Assembly (NCBI GenBank): GCA_036984305.1
Contig: BQWY01000001.1
Coordinates: 3,121,501 to 3,185,500, forward strand
DNA: 64,000 nt
From: Nitrospira sp.
GTDB lineage: Bacteria; Nitrospirota; Nitrospiria; Nitrospirales; Nitrospiraceae
Reading direction: 5' to 3'
Positions 53,698 to 61,350 of this stretch are shown here, piece by piece. A program made the translations under genes and the position numbers. Within the stretch, counting starts at the first letter, position 1. Each line of letters begins with the position of its first letter. The notes under the pieces are model-generated. The model was given only the letters and a program-made list of their open reading frames with translations, searched no databases and was not told the origin of the DNA.

Positions 53698-54417
53698 TCG
53701 TCGCCCCTATTGTAGTGGCACCAGCCTATGCCATTCGGGATGAGGAACTGCACGACCGGCGCAGCCGGGATAGCATTGCCGGATGGCGGCTAGCGAAGTC
53801 GCGTTCACTAGATCGTCAGTTGACTGCCTACCATGCGGATGACCCCATCGAACTACCGGGTGTAGTCGTCCCGAATCTTACGCATTACCACACGGTATTG
53901 ACTGTGGAAAGTAAGACCTTCGCGTGCGCCACGGTCAGGCCACCACGGTAGCAACTAGGTTGCGGGGGTCATCCACCGAGGGATCACAATTGCCAGTTAC
54001 CGCCCGACCCTGGACCCCCGTTCGAGAGCCCAATCGCTGATCTAGGAAGACAGATAGGCCGCTGTACTACTGATTTGACTTGGCAGTATCCAATAGGGTG
54101 CATGTTGTGTCAACTGGCGGTGGTTCTGTCAGAGGTGGCCCATCTATAAAGATCCGTCAATGACACGTGTACCCCAAAATCCCGGAAACGGCTTGTCTGC
54201 GCCATGCCTGCTTCCCGAGGAAAAGAAAGCCATTAACGAGCTCACCTGTTCTTAATGTGGTGCGGCCTGACTCAACAGAAGTCGCTGTGTAACCCCCTCA
54301 GAGCAGCTTCTGATGTTTTTCGTCTGTCGTGCAAGGACCGGACGGTCGTTGCCCATGAAACCACGTATTCCTGATGACAACTATTGCCCGCGATTTGTTT
54401 TCCGCCTAGTAGGCCGA
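53698..54417. other. intergenic region upstream of the TIR gene, with palindrome copy 3
   Basis: About 700 bp between the start of the TIR gene and the broken gene at 54.4 kb. A 78-codon frame at 53715-53951 (plus) is weak; nothing else looks coding. The module's promoter should be here. Palindrome copy 3 lies 634 bp upstream of the TIR start. Confidence 0.4.
54331..54352 (-). repeat. island palindrome, copy 3
   Basis: GCAAGGACCG, GA, CGGTCGTTGC. Read on the minus strand it becomes GGGCAACGACCG...CGGTCCTTGCACG, matching copy 2 including flanking GGG and ACG. Copies 2 and 3 therefore lie in opposite orientation around the TIR/FxsT-like pair. Confidence 0.7.
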
Positions 54418-55127
54418 TTAGTTGTGCTGGATGGCCCGGCGCAACTGATCGACTTCTCGGTCAAGGCCAGCTTTCTGGAGCGCGTAGATGCATCCCAGAC
54501 AAGCCGCTCAAGCTGCTGGATCCTCGCTTCTCGTTGCGCAATCGCTGCATCATGACCAGCCCACTGCCGAATGATCGCCCAGGCCGCGCGATATTCATTC
54601 AGAAGTCTTGCGAGATACTGGTTGCCCGGCTGCTTTGGCTCTTGATTCCATCTCTGCCCCGTGGCTTCAACCCCAGTTAGAACTGTGCTGGGTTCGGCCG
54701 CACTAAACGCTGTTGCAATTGCCAGGGCATCGACGAAGGGAAGCGGGTGCGTTCCATGGCGGTCCTGATACGCTGCTGGGCTTATTGTCAGATTCTGGAG
54801 GCCAGCGCGGATTTTGATGCGATCCAGAGCTTCAGAACTAGCTGACAGCACTCCTTTGTAAAAACTCAATCCTGGTTCGCCCATTGACTCGAAAACCTGT
54901 GTGACGGCGTTGTCCAGCGGCGAATCCAGCTCATAGCCACGTTGTATATTGTCCTCGCGTTGACGCCCGGCTCGTTGCTCATCGAGCAGGATCGCCTTAC
55001 GCTCCTTCCACGGGCCGAGAAGGTCTCGCGATTCGACATACTCGACGAGTCCAGGATCGCACCTGCTCCAGCATTTGTTACTCCGTGGCCGCCAGAGATT
55101 TTCGATAACGTCACGGATCTGTTGGCT
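54418..55127 (-). pseudogene. degraded gene of unknown function
   Basis: The minus strand between 55127 and 54381 is open in one frame and reads like protein (RDVIENLWRPRSNKCWSRCD; EYVESRDLLGPWKERKAILL; DEQRAGRQREDNIQRGYELD; FVDALAIATAFSAAEPS; AQREARIQQLERLVWDA), but no ATG, GTG or TTG occurs before 54884, well inside it; a TAA at the top separates it from an ATG-led MAGTVVAH. Near 54490 the natural coiled-coil ending continues one frame over (IYALQKAGLDREVDQLRRAI, stop at 54418-54420). So the gene has lost its start and carries a late frameshift. Family unknown; it is divergent from the recombinase. Confidence 0.5.
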
Positions 55128-55242
55128 GAGGCATTAGTGAGCGACTACCGTGCCAGCCATGTAGGCAGTGGATCTGTCGTTGACTCTTATCCAGATCCCA
55201 AACATACTTCGCACCGGGCAGGCACTTGAGGAGAGTGGGCAT

Positions 55243-56910
55243 GTGATCGCCGCCATTTACGCCCGCAAATCCACTGAGCAGTACGGAGTCGCCGACGAGC
55301 AGAAGTCCGTCGCGCGGCAGATTGAACACGCGCACGCGTACGCCGCTCGCAAAGGCTGGACCGTGGGCGAGGCGTACGTGTATGCCGACGACGGCATCTC
55401 CGGAGCCGAATTCGTGAAACGGCCAGGTTTCTTTCGACTGATGAATGCCCTGAAGCCGTCACCTCCTTTTCAGGTTCTCGTCATGTCTGAGGAATCGCGG
55501 TTAGGCCGCGAATCCATCGAAACTGCCTACGCATTCAAGCAAATTATGGACGCCGGCGTGCGAGTGTTCTTCTACCTGGAGGACCGAGAACGCACACTCG
55601 ACAGCGCCATGGACAAAATGATGCTGTCCCTGGCTAATTTTGCCTCAGAGATGGAGCGAGAACGGGCCAAGCAGCGTACGTACGACGCGCTCTTGCGGAA
55701 GGCGAAGGCCGGCCAGGTTACCGGAGGGAAAGTCTACGGCTATAACAATCGTGACGTCCTCTCATCAGATGGGCACCGACTCTACGTCATGCGGGTGATC
55801 AACGAACAAGAAGCCGCGGTGGTTCGCCAAATCTTCGAATTCTACGCAGGTGGACTTGGGATTACGCGCATCGCGCGACAGTTAAACGATCAGCACCTGT
55901 CGGCCCCGCGACAGAGCCCGCGTGGATGGGCCCCGACGGCCATCCGGGAAATTCTTCACCGGACTCTCTATCGAGGCGAGGTTGTCTGGAACCAGTCACA
56001 GAAGATCATTCAAGGTGGAACCAAGAAGCGGCAGCGTCGGCCGGAGACAGAGTGGCTCCACGTCGAAGCGCCGGATCTGCAGATCATCCCTACACCGCTC
56101 TGGCAGACAGTCCAGGCTCGGCTCGCCCGCTGGAAAGGGCCTAGCTGCGACCGACAGAGACCGCGCCCAGCCCGCGATCTCGACTCCCCCTACCTACTCT
56201 CCGGGCTAGCCCGTTGCGCTCATTGCGGGGGACCGATTGAATCAATCGGACGGGACTACAGCCGACGCCAGGGTCGATTTTACGGTTGCGCATATCATCG
56301 CAAGCGTGGAAACGCAATCTGTTCACGAGCCTACCGTATAGACCAACAGCAGCTTGATCGCGTACTCCTCGAAGCGATCTGCCGAACCCTCGATGATCGA
56401 ATGTTGGAAGTGGCAGTAGAGAAGGCTCTGAGGGAGCTTAGGACGGGGCACAATGCACGCTGGGACCGGGAGACGGCCATTACACGGGAATTGTCCCTCA
56501 TTGAGGCCCACGAACGTAATTTGGTGAATGCCATTGCCGAAGGGCAGCGGGCAGCTCCCCTACTCGCCAAACTCCAGGAAGAAGAAGCACAAAAGGCAGC
56601 CCTCACGTGCGAGCTCGAACAGCTCACGCAAGGAGCAAAAGTGCTCCTATTAGACCAACGCCGACTGAAGCAGGAGCTGATGCAACGAGTCGCCGATCTA
56701 CGAGGGTTGCTTGAACGGCAACATGCTCAGGCCCGACGGATCCTGCAGACCTTGCTCGGGGGACCGTTGATGCTGGAGCTGACTGACGAGAAGGGAAAGA
56801 AAACCGTGCATGTAACAGGGGCAGGATCCTACCTCAAACTACTTTCTCCCTCCCTGGTTCCCCCAAGTGTGGTGTCCCCAACGGGATTCGAACCCGTGTT
56901 GCCGGCTTGA
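55243..56910 (+). CDS. large serine recombinase (island integrase)
   Basis: A 555-residue site-specific recombinase. Catalytic domain residues ~1-150: nucleophile Ser in YARKSTEQY, Arg-rich active site SEESRLGRESIE, and MMLSLANFASEMERERAKQR. Recombinase domain residues ~170-290 (GYNNRDVL; RQLNDQHLSAPRQSPRGWAP; REILHRTLYRGEVVWN). Zinc ribbon ~330-380 (LARCAHCGGPIES; RFYGCAYHRKRGNAICSRAY), then a coiled coil (residues ~430-510). GTG 55243 has RBS GAGGAGAG and begins the family's first strand; the frame upstream to 55168 is unlikely. The last ~14 codons are antisense to tRNA-Glu, so the C-terminus (VVSPTGFEPVLPA) is an integration product. Probably the enzyme that moved the island. Confidence 0.92.
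   Translation: MIAAIYARKSTEQYGVADEQKSVARQIEHAHAYAARKGWTVGEAYVYADDGISGAEFVKRPGFFRLMNALKPSPPFQVLVMSEESRLGRESIETAYAFKQIMDAGVRVFFYLEDRERTLDSAMDKMMLSLANFASEMERERAKQRTYDALLRKAKAGQVTGGKVYGYNNRDVLSSDGHRLYVMRVINEQEAAVVRQIFEFYAGGLGITRIARQLNDQHLSAPRQSPRGWAPTAIREILHRTLYRGEVVWNQSQKIIQGGTKKRQRRPETEWLHVEAPDLQIIPTPLWQTVQARLARWKGPSCDRQRPRPARDLDSPYLLSGLARCAHCGGPIESIGRDYSRRQGRFYGCAYHRKRGNAICSRAYRIDQQQLDRVLLEAICRTLDDRMLEVAVEKALRELRTGHNARWDRETAITRELSLIEAHERNLVNAIAEGQRAAPLLAKLQEEEAQKAALTCELEQLTQGAKVLLLDQRRLKQELMQRVADLRGLLERQHAQARRILQTLLGGPLMLELTDEKGKKTVHVTGAGSYLKLLSPSLVPPSVVSPTGFEPVLPA
56869..56885 (+). repeat. right attachment-site repeat (attR)
   Basis: GTGGTGTCCCCAACGGG, the reverse complement of the tRNA-Glu 3' end (CCA, discriminator A, acceptor strand and first T-arm bases), plus one base. 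Identical to 32738-32754. Confidence 0.85.
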
Positions 56911-56947
56911 AAGGCCGGCGTCCTAGGCCAGGCTAGACGATGGGGAC
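56870..56947 (-). tRNA. tRNA-Glu (anticodon UUC)
   Basis: On the minus strand: acceptor GTCCCCA pairs with TGGGGAC, D arm TCTAGCCTGGCCTAGGA, anticodon stem CCGGC/GCCGG around CTTTCAA with UUC at 56909-56911, T arm ACGGG-TTCGAAT-CCCGT, discriminator A and encoded CCA. Complete and apparently functional; its 3' end serves as the integration site of the island. Confidence 0.96.
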
Positions 56948-57132
56948 GGTCCCTGTGGTCGGACGGGCATGGTAACGGAATGGGGTTCGATGAGTCAACG
57001 GGATTGGAGCCAAGACAACCGTCCCTGGGTACCGGGCAGCCGCTTGTGTGCGCGACAACTCTCAGGCTATGCTGCACGATTGAGTGTCCTATTGAATGTT
57101 GAATGTCATGAGGTCACACAGCGGTGTGTGCG

Positions 57133-58143
57133 ATGCCAGGATTCCGTTGCATCTCCCGATCCCTCGCTCTATGCGCACTGATCACGAGTTTCGCGTTCGT
57201 CAGCACATGGGGAGCCGAGTACCAAATCGGAAGCATTGACCGCTCCAAGGCGGCCACGCTCGGAATCCTTCAACCCGGCGAGGACATCCGGAGCGGAGCC
57301 AGCAAAACCCACTTCACGATGCGCGGGTCGGGCGTGCATCTAGGAGACGGATACCTGGTCACAGCCCGGCACGTGGTGGAGCGGGATGAAGAAGGACGAA
57401 AGGTGGTCCCGCGCGCGATCACCGTGATGACGACCAACTTGGAAGAGGCGACGGCAGAATTGGTTGGGGGCAGCGCATTCCTCGACGTCGTCGTGTACCG
57501 TATGCCATCGGAGCTTGCCGCGCGCATACCGTCGGCGGCGTTCGACGAATCCGACGTGGTCTCCGGGAGCCGTGTCTATACGATTGGCTATCCGATGGGC
57601 TGGGGGCCCGCCATCATGTTCGGACATGTTGGCAACCCCAATACGTTTCTCCCGACGGCCGACACGCGATTGATGCAGCTCGATGTGGGCGCCTGCAGTG
57701 GGAACTCCGGGGGCGGCGTGTTTAATGAAAGCGGATCCCTGGTTGGCATCATGCACGCGATTATTCAAACCGACACGGTGGTCACGGGAGATCAACGTTG
57801 CAGCCGTTTTGGATTCGCGGTGCCCAGCTCGCTGGCAAAGAAAGTGGTCTCGGCTGTGATCGGCGGCAGTCAGCCGGCGTTCTCTCGACTCGGCGTCGGG
57901 CTGACAGCCGTCCGCGTGGAGCAGGCGTGGCGTATCGCGGTTGCCGATGTCAGCGGTCCTGCGAAAGACGGCGGCATGCGCAAGGGTGATGTCATTCTCG
58001 CCATCGACGGGACCGACATCGCCAACGGTGCTCAGCTGAAAAACTACCTGATCGAGCGCACCAATCCAGGCCAACAGATTTCAATCAAGGTCCTGCGCGA
58101 CGACCGTGAGGAATCGCTGACCGTGATACTGGGCACGTCCTAG
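57133..58143 (+). CDS. exported trypsin-like serine protease with PDZ domain
   Basis: A 336-residue periplasmic protease of the HtrA/DegP-like group. Signal peptide residues 1-~27 (LALCALITSFAFVSTWG). The catalytic triad is visible: His in LVTARHVVERDEEG, Asp in SAFLDVVVYRMPS and Ser in GACSGNSGGGVFNESG. One PDZ domain closes the protein (VSGPAKDGGMRKGDVILAID; GQQISIKVLRDDREESLTV). A single PDZ suits DegS-like or DegQ-like degradation of damaged envelope proteins, but substrate is unknown. The ATG at 57133 is preferred; a GTG at 57124 adds three residues. First gene right of the island. Confidence 0.9.
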   Translation: MPGFRCISRSLALCALITSFAFVSTWGAEYQIGSIDRSKAATLGILQPGEDIRSGASKTHFTMRGSGVHLGDGYLVTARHVVERDEEGRKVVPRAITVMTTNLEEATAELVGGSAFLDVVVYRMPSELAARIPSAAFDESDVVSGSRVYTIGYPMGWGPAIMFGHVGNPNTFLPTADTRLMQLDVGACSGNSGGGVFNESGSLVGIMHAIIQTDTVVTGDQRCSRFGFAVPSSLAKKVVSAVIGGSQPAFSRLGVGLTAVRVEQAWRIAVADVSGPAKDGGMRKGDVILAIDGTDIANGAQLKNYLIERTNPGQQISIKVLRDDREESLTVILGTS

Positions 58144-58194
58144 CGCGTTAGCGCGCTCCTTCTTCGAGGAAGACACAAAGGTCCATTACATCCT

Positions 58195-59076
58195 ATGCCT
58201 CATCCTGCATCACAATCCGGTCACCCCGCGGACCGCATCGCCACGCTAAGCGGCGAGGCCCGCAAGCTCCAGACCCGTCTCTGCCGGGTCGTCGGGCAAG
58301 CCATCGCCGACTACCACATGATTGAGGAAGGCGACCGCATCATGGTGTGCCTCTCCGGCGGCAAAGACAGTTATGCGCTGCTCGACGTCCTGTTGCTGCT
58401 CCAAAGCCGAGCCCCGATCTCATACGACATCGTGGCAGTCAATCTGGACCAGAAGCAACCTGGCTTTCCGGCACACGTGTTGCCGGAATACCTTTCTCGT
58501 CTCGGTGTGCCGTTTCGGATCGAAACGCGCGACACCTACACGACGGTCAAACGCGTGATCTCGGAGGGCGAGACGATGTGCTCGCTGTGTTCACGGTTGC
58601 GCCGGGCCATCCTCTACCACGTGGCCACGGAGATCGGCGCGACCAAAGTTGCATTGGGACATCATCGCGACGACGTGCTCGAGACCTTCTTGCTCAACGT
58701 CTTCTATAACGGCACGTTGAAGACCATGCCGCCCAAGCTGCGCTCCGACGATGGGCGGCACATCGTCATTCGTCCGCTTGTCTACGTGTCGGAGTCGGAC
58801 CTGTCACGATACGGCGAGGCACGGCGCTTCCCAATTATTCCGTGCGATCTGTGCGGATCTCAGGAACATTTGCAACGCAAAAAGGTGAAGGCGATGCTGC
58901 AGTCGTGGGAGCAGGAATCGCCGGGCCGTGCCGAGAGCATGCTGGCAGCACTTGGGAATATCGCGCCGTCGCATCTGTTGGACCGGCAAGCCTTCGACTT
59001 CTTGGCGATTCGCCCTCGCAGCCAAGACATCGCGAGTCTCCCTTCTCCTCAAGCGCTGACTTTGCTGCGACCCTGA
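58195..59076 (+). CDS. ttcA: tRNA 2-thiocytidine biosynthesis protein
   Basis: ATP-dependent enzyme that thiolates cytidine 32 of certain tRNAs. 293 residues. The PP-loop is [20 protein letters not shown] (residue ~51), and the CxxC pair that binds the Fe-S cluster is in [15 protein letters not shown], with a further Cys in [40 protein letters not shown] is the TtcA block. The fit over the whole length is good. TilS and CtaU share the PP-loop but not these Cys motifs. Starts 51 bp after the protease gene in the same direction. Confidence 0.94.
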   Translation: MPHPASQSGHPADRIATLSGEARKLQTRLCRVVGQAIADYHMIEEGDRIMVCLSGGKDSYALLDVLLLLQSRAPISYDIVAVNLDQKQPGFPAHVLPEYLSRLGVPFRIETRDTYTTVKRVISEGETMCSLCSRLRRAILYHVATEIGATKVALGHHRDDVLETFLLNVFYNGTLKTMPPKLRSDDGRHIVIRPLVYVSESDLSRYGEARRFPIIPCDLCGSQEHLQRKKVKAMLQSWEQESPGRAESMLAALGNIAPSHLLDRQAFDFLAIRPRSQDIASLPSPQALTLLRP

Positions 59077-59090
59077 TCCTGCCGGGAAGC

Positions 59091-59128
59091 AAAAAACGGG
59101 CGCGCCCCCGGTGGGGAACGCGCCCGTT
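59091..59128 (-). terminator. terminator of the 59165-59533 gene (possibly bidirectional)
   Basis: 10-bp perfect GC-rich stem (AACGGGCGCG, 59095-59104, with CGCGCCCGTT, 59119-59128). On the minus strand it runs into TTTTTT (complement of 59091-59096), 37 bp past the stop of the small exported protein gene. On the plus strand, where ttcA ends 15 bp before, no T-run follows, so termination there would be weaker. Confidence 0.8.
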
Positions 59129-59164
59129 CGTCAGCTCTTGTGATGGCCTCAGATCGACGTGCGG

Positions 59165-59533
59165 TTACGAGGTCGCTTTCTCGTATTGAAGCGCCAGGAG
59201 TTGCAACATGGCATCCACGCTCTCCCGCATCTCTGGACCCCACTTGGATCCGTCGGGCTTGTTCTGGACCTTGTAGATTTCCCGCATGACATTGTCTCGT
59301 GTCATCATGAGGTCCGCGACCACGGCAAATTTCTCTTTGTCCCCTTTAAGCTTATTGATGACCTGATCGACCTTAGCAAGGATCCCCTCGACCTTTGCCT
59401 TATAGGCCGCCGGTTCCTCTGGCAACCCTTCAACTTCAAGTTCATCCGCCCAACTGACACTGGCTCCCGTCCACGCTACGCCGAGGGCCAACAACAGCCC
59501 CACCAGCATCCATCGACCGACTCCCTTACGCAT
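59165..59533 (-). CDS. small exported protein, unknown
   Basis: A 122-residue protein with a signal peptide (residues ~1-29, RWMLVGLLLALGVAWTG, cleavage near WA-DE) and a helical, acidic mature part (AAYKAKVEGILAKVDQVINK; KFAVVADLMMTRDNVMREIY; SVDAMLQLLALQYEKATS). Spacing of leucines suggests a small helical bundle, perhaps like cytochrome c' or Spy-type bundles, but no heme motif is present. RBS GGAGGCG before ATG 59533. Function unknown. Confidence 0.72.
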   Translation of the reverse strand: MRKGVGRWMLVGLLLALGVAWTGASVSWADELEVEGLPEEPAAYKAKVEGILAKVDQVINKLKGDKEKFAVVADLMMTRDNVMREIYKVQNKPDGSKWGPEMRESVDAMLQLLALQYEKATS

Positions 59534-60345
59534 GCACGCCTCCTTTCATCGACCTCTTTCCTACGATTCCGTTGACGTACCCTGGTTACACTCTGTCGTG
59601 ATTTCACCAGCTTACGAGACTTCCGGTTTGGACAGGCCCTCTGACCCCGACCCAATACCGACGCGGGCGTCTATATCCCAAGCGACCACCAAAAGGCAAC
59701 CCCCCTGACGTGGCGCCCTCACGCCTCCTCACACTGGATGTCAAACGCGCGCTTTGCGCGCAGGATCGGGTACCTATTGCTCTCTTGACTAATGATTCGG
59801 ACCGGCGAGACTAGAACCTATCTCAACATTGTGTTGAGAGCCTGACACCGTGATAGAAGACTCCGAGCGGGGACAAGCTTTCGAGCGGTTGGTCCCCGCC
59901 CCCCTCTGCTCTCTTCTACGGCTCGAGGGGATGAGTCCGCCAGCCTTCGCCATGGCGGAGCCTGCAGGCCAGACCCGCTGCTGGTCGCCGATCCGACCTG
60001 CTCCTGGAGGTGACCAGCCAATCCGAGCACGTCAGCCGGCGTGCCCAACATCACCGCATCAGGGCGAGGCTGGCGCGGCTCACCACTCGCCAGCCGACCG
60101 ACTTTCACGAACACCGCCCCTGTCATGAGCGCAGGGAACTAAGGCCGTTAGACCTCATTCCTAGGGCAGAAAGAGTGTAGATAGTAACGTCTATGGCCTC
60201 TACCGAACACATGAGTATTTCGGTAGAACCCCTTCAGAGCGCCAGCGAGGCGTAGCTGTGGGAAAAACCTATAGTTTCTGCGAGTAACTCCGGTCGACTC
60301 GGTTAGAGGCCCGTTAATATTTCATAGCCAGAGTTACCCAGACCA
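59534..60345. other. long intergenic region, no gene seen
   Basis: About 810 bp. Frames at 59818-60126 (minus) and 59850-60128 (plus) overlap each other on opposite strands, lack ribosome binding sites and have poor protein character. An 8-bp perfect hairpin (TCTCAACA with TGTTGAGA, 59823-59841) is present without a T-run. The upstream region of the LuxR-type gene (60130-60345) is AT-richer and probably carries its promoter. Confidence 0.4.
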
Positions 60346-60591
60346 ATGCCAAAAACACCACCAGGCCACGCACGCTCCGATGTGGTGCGTTTGACGCCAC
60401 GCCAACAGGAAATTCTGTCGCTGATTTGGGATGGGTATACGACGGCAGAAATCGCCCACCGCCTCAAGGTCAGTGCGCGCACCGTGGAAGTACACCGCTT
60501 TCACATGATGAAGAAATTGCGGGTCTCGAACCTCGCCCAACTCCTTCGCTCGGGCCTTGAACGAGGCATGATCAAGCTGAGACGGTCCTGA
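60346..60591 (+). CDS. stand-alone LuxR/GerE-type helix-turn-helix protein
   Basis: An 81-residue protein consisting of a LuxR C-terminal DNA-binding domain only: RLTPRQQEILSLIWDGYTTA, EIAHRLKVSARTVEVHRFHM and MKKLRVSNLAQLLRSGLERG. The invariant Glu of LTxREx is replaced (RQQEIL keeps it), and the recognition helix SARTVEVHR is intact. Lacking a receiver or ligand domain it resembles GerE or small orphan regulators, possibly constitutive or controlled by dimerisation with another protein. Monocistronic as far as seen; target unknown. Confidence 0.88.
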   Translation: MPKTPPGHARSDVVRLTPRQQEILSLIWDGYTTAEIAHRLKVSARTVEVHRFHMMKKLRVSNLAQLLRSGLERGMIKLRRS

Positions 60592-60681
60592 GTGTCGGCT
60601 ACCGTCTTTCCGTTGAATAGGCAGCCACGGATTCCCAGCCCGCCGGCCTGACCGAGCAGCGTTCGCACCTACCCAGTGATT

Positions 60682-61230
60682 CTACAGACCGGGCTTGAGT
60701 TTGGAGGCAAACGCCTTCCGGAATTTTGCCACCTTTGGCGCCACGACGAATGAACAATAGGGCTGCGCCGGGTTATTGGCAAAATATTCTTGGTGATATG
60801 CTTCCGCCTCATAAAACTGGCCCGATGGAACGAGTTCCGTGACGACTGGCTTGGGGAAGACTTCTTCTTTCGCCAATTCGGCCATCACCGCTTCAGCTTC
60901 CGTTTTCTGTTCTGGCGAGTGATAGAAGATCACCGATCGATACTGTGTACCAACGTCGTTCCCCTGCCGGTTGAGCGTCGTCGGGTCATGGATGACAAAG
61001 AAGATGTTCAAGATGTCTCGAAACGACACGATCGCAGGATCGAACACGACTTGGACCACTTCGGCATGACCGGTCCGTCCCGAGCAGACCGCCTCATAAG
61101 TGGGTTGAGCAGTCTGCCCGCCCATATAGCCGGAAGCTACCGAATGTACCCCCTTCACCTGGTGATACACCGCCTCCAGGCACCAAAAACATCCCCCGCC
61201 CAGTGTGACCAAGTCATGTTGAGCCGTCAT
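60682..61230 (-). CDS. msrA: peptide methionine sulfoxide reductase MsrA
   Basis: Reduces methionine-S-sulfoxide in proteins, using thioredoxin. 182 residues; active-site motif [18 protein letters not shown] (Cys in GCFWC), [29 protein letters not shown] and [19 protein letters not shown] are all family signatures. It ends in a short basic tail. The ATG at 61230 follows GAGGATGTG; an in-frame GTG at 61233 adds one residue. Single-gene unit, oriented like hrpB upstream of it. Confidence 0.95.
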   Translation of the reverse strand: MTAQHDLVTLGGGCFWCLEAVYHQVKGVHSVASGYMGGQTAQPTYEAVCSGRTGHAEVVQVVFDPAIVSFRDILNIFFVIHDPTTLNRQGNDVGTQYRSVIFYHSPEQKTEAEAVMAELAKEEVFPKPVVTELVPSGQFYEAEAYHQEYFANNPAQPYCSFVVAPKVAKFRKAFASKLKPGL

Positions 61231-61350
61231 CACATCCTCACGATTCTCGTATCATTGCGCTTGTGAAGTGGACACGATGTGCTCCGGTCGACCTACTACG
61301 AGGGATCTTACACGGTTTTGCCACTTCCCTTCACCTCTCCCCCACCTCGG

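Larger units (their letters stand above)
32738..56885. mobile_element. ~24.1-kb genomic island integrated at tRNA-Glu
   Basis: Bounded by a 17-bp direct repeat (GTGGTGTCCCCAACGGG) at 32738-32754 and 56869-56885. The right copy covers the CCA end, discriminator, acceptor 3' strand and part of the T arm of an intact tRNA-Glu. The large serine recombinase lies directly next to that tRNA. Contents: small accessory genes (32.9-35.3 kb), a truncated DUF4062-STAND gene, a low-GC lectin metalloprotease, a membrane-protein pair and a TIR/FxsT-like module. No conjugation or phage structural genes are present, so it is an integrative element without visible transfer functions. Confidence 0.82.

Noticed and set aside
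53698-55168. FxsA precursor or FxsB radical SAM gene near the TIR/FxsT-like pair
   Set aside because: No CxxxCxxC radical SAM frame and no short peptide ending F-x-S-x-x next to an RBS was seen here or in the rest of the island.
56869-56910. SPTGFEP ending of the recombinase as a genuine protein motif
   Set aside because: These codons are the complement of the tRNA-Glu T arm and anticodon arm; the ending is produced by insertion at the tRNA.
59818-60128. Two opposite-strand frames in the 59.5-60.3 kb gap
   Set aside because: They overlap each other, have no ribosome binding site and read as low-complexity Arg/Pro/Ser sequence.
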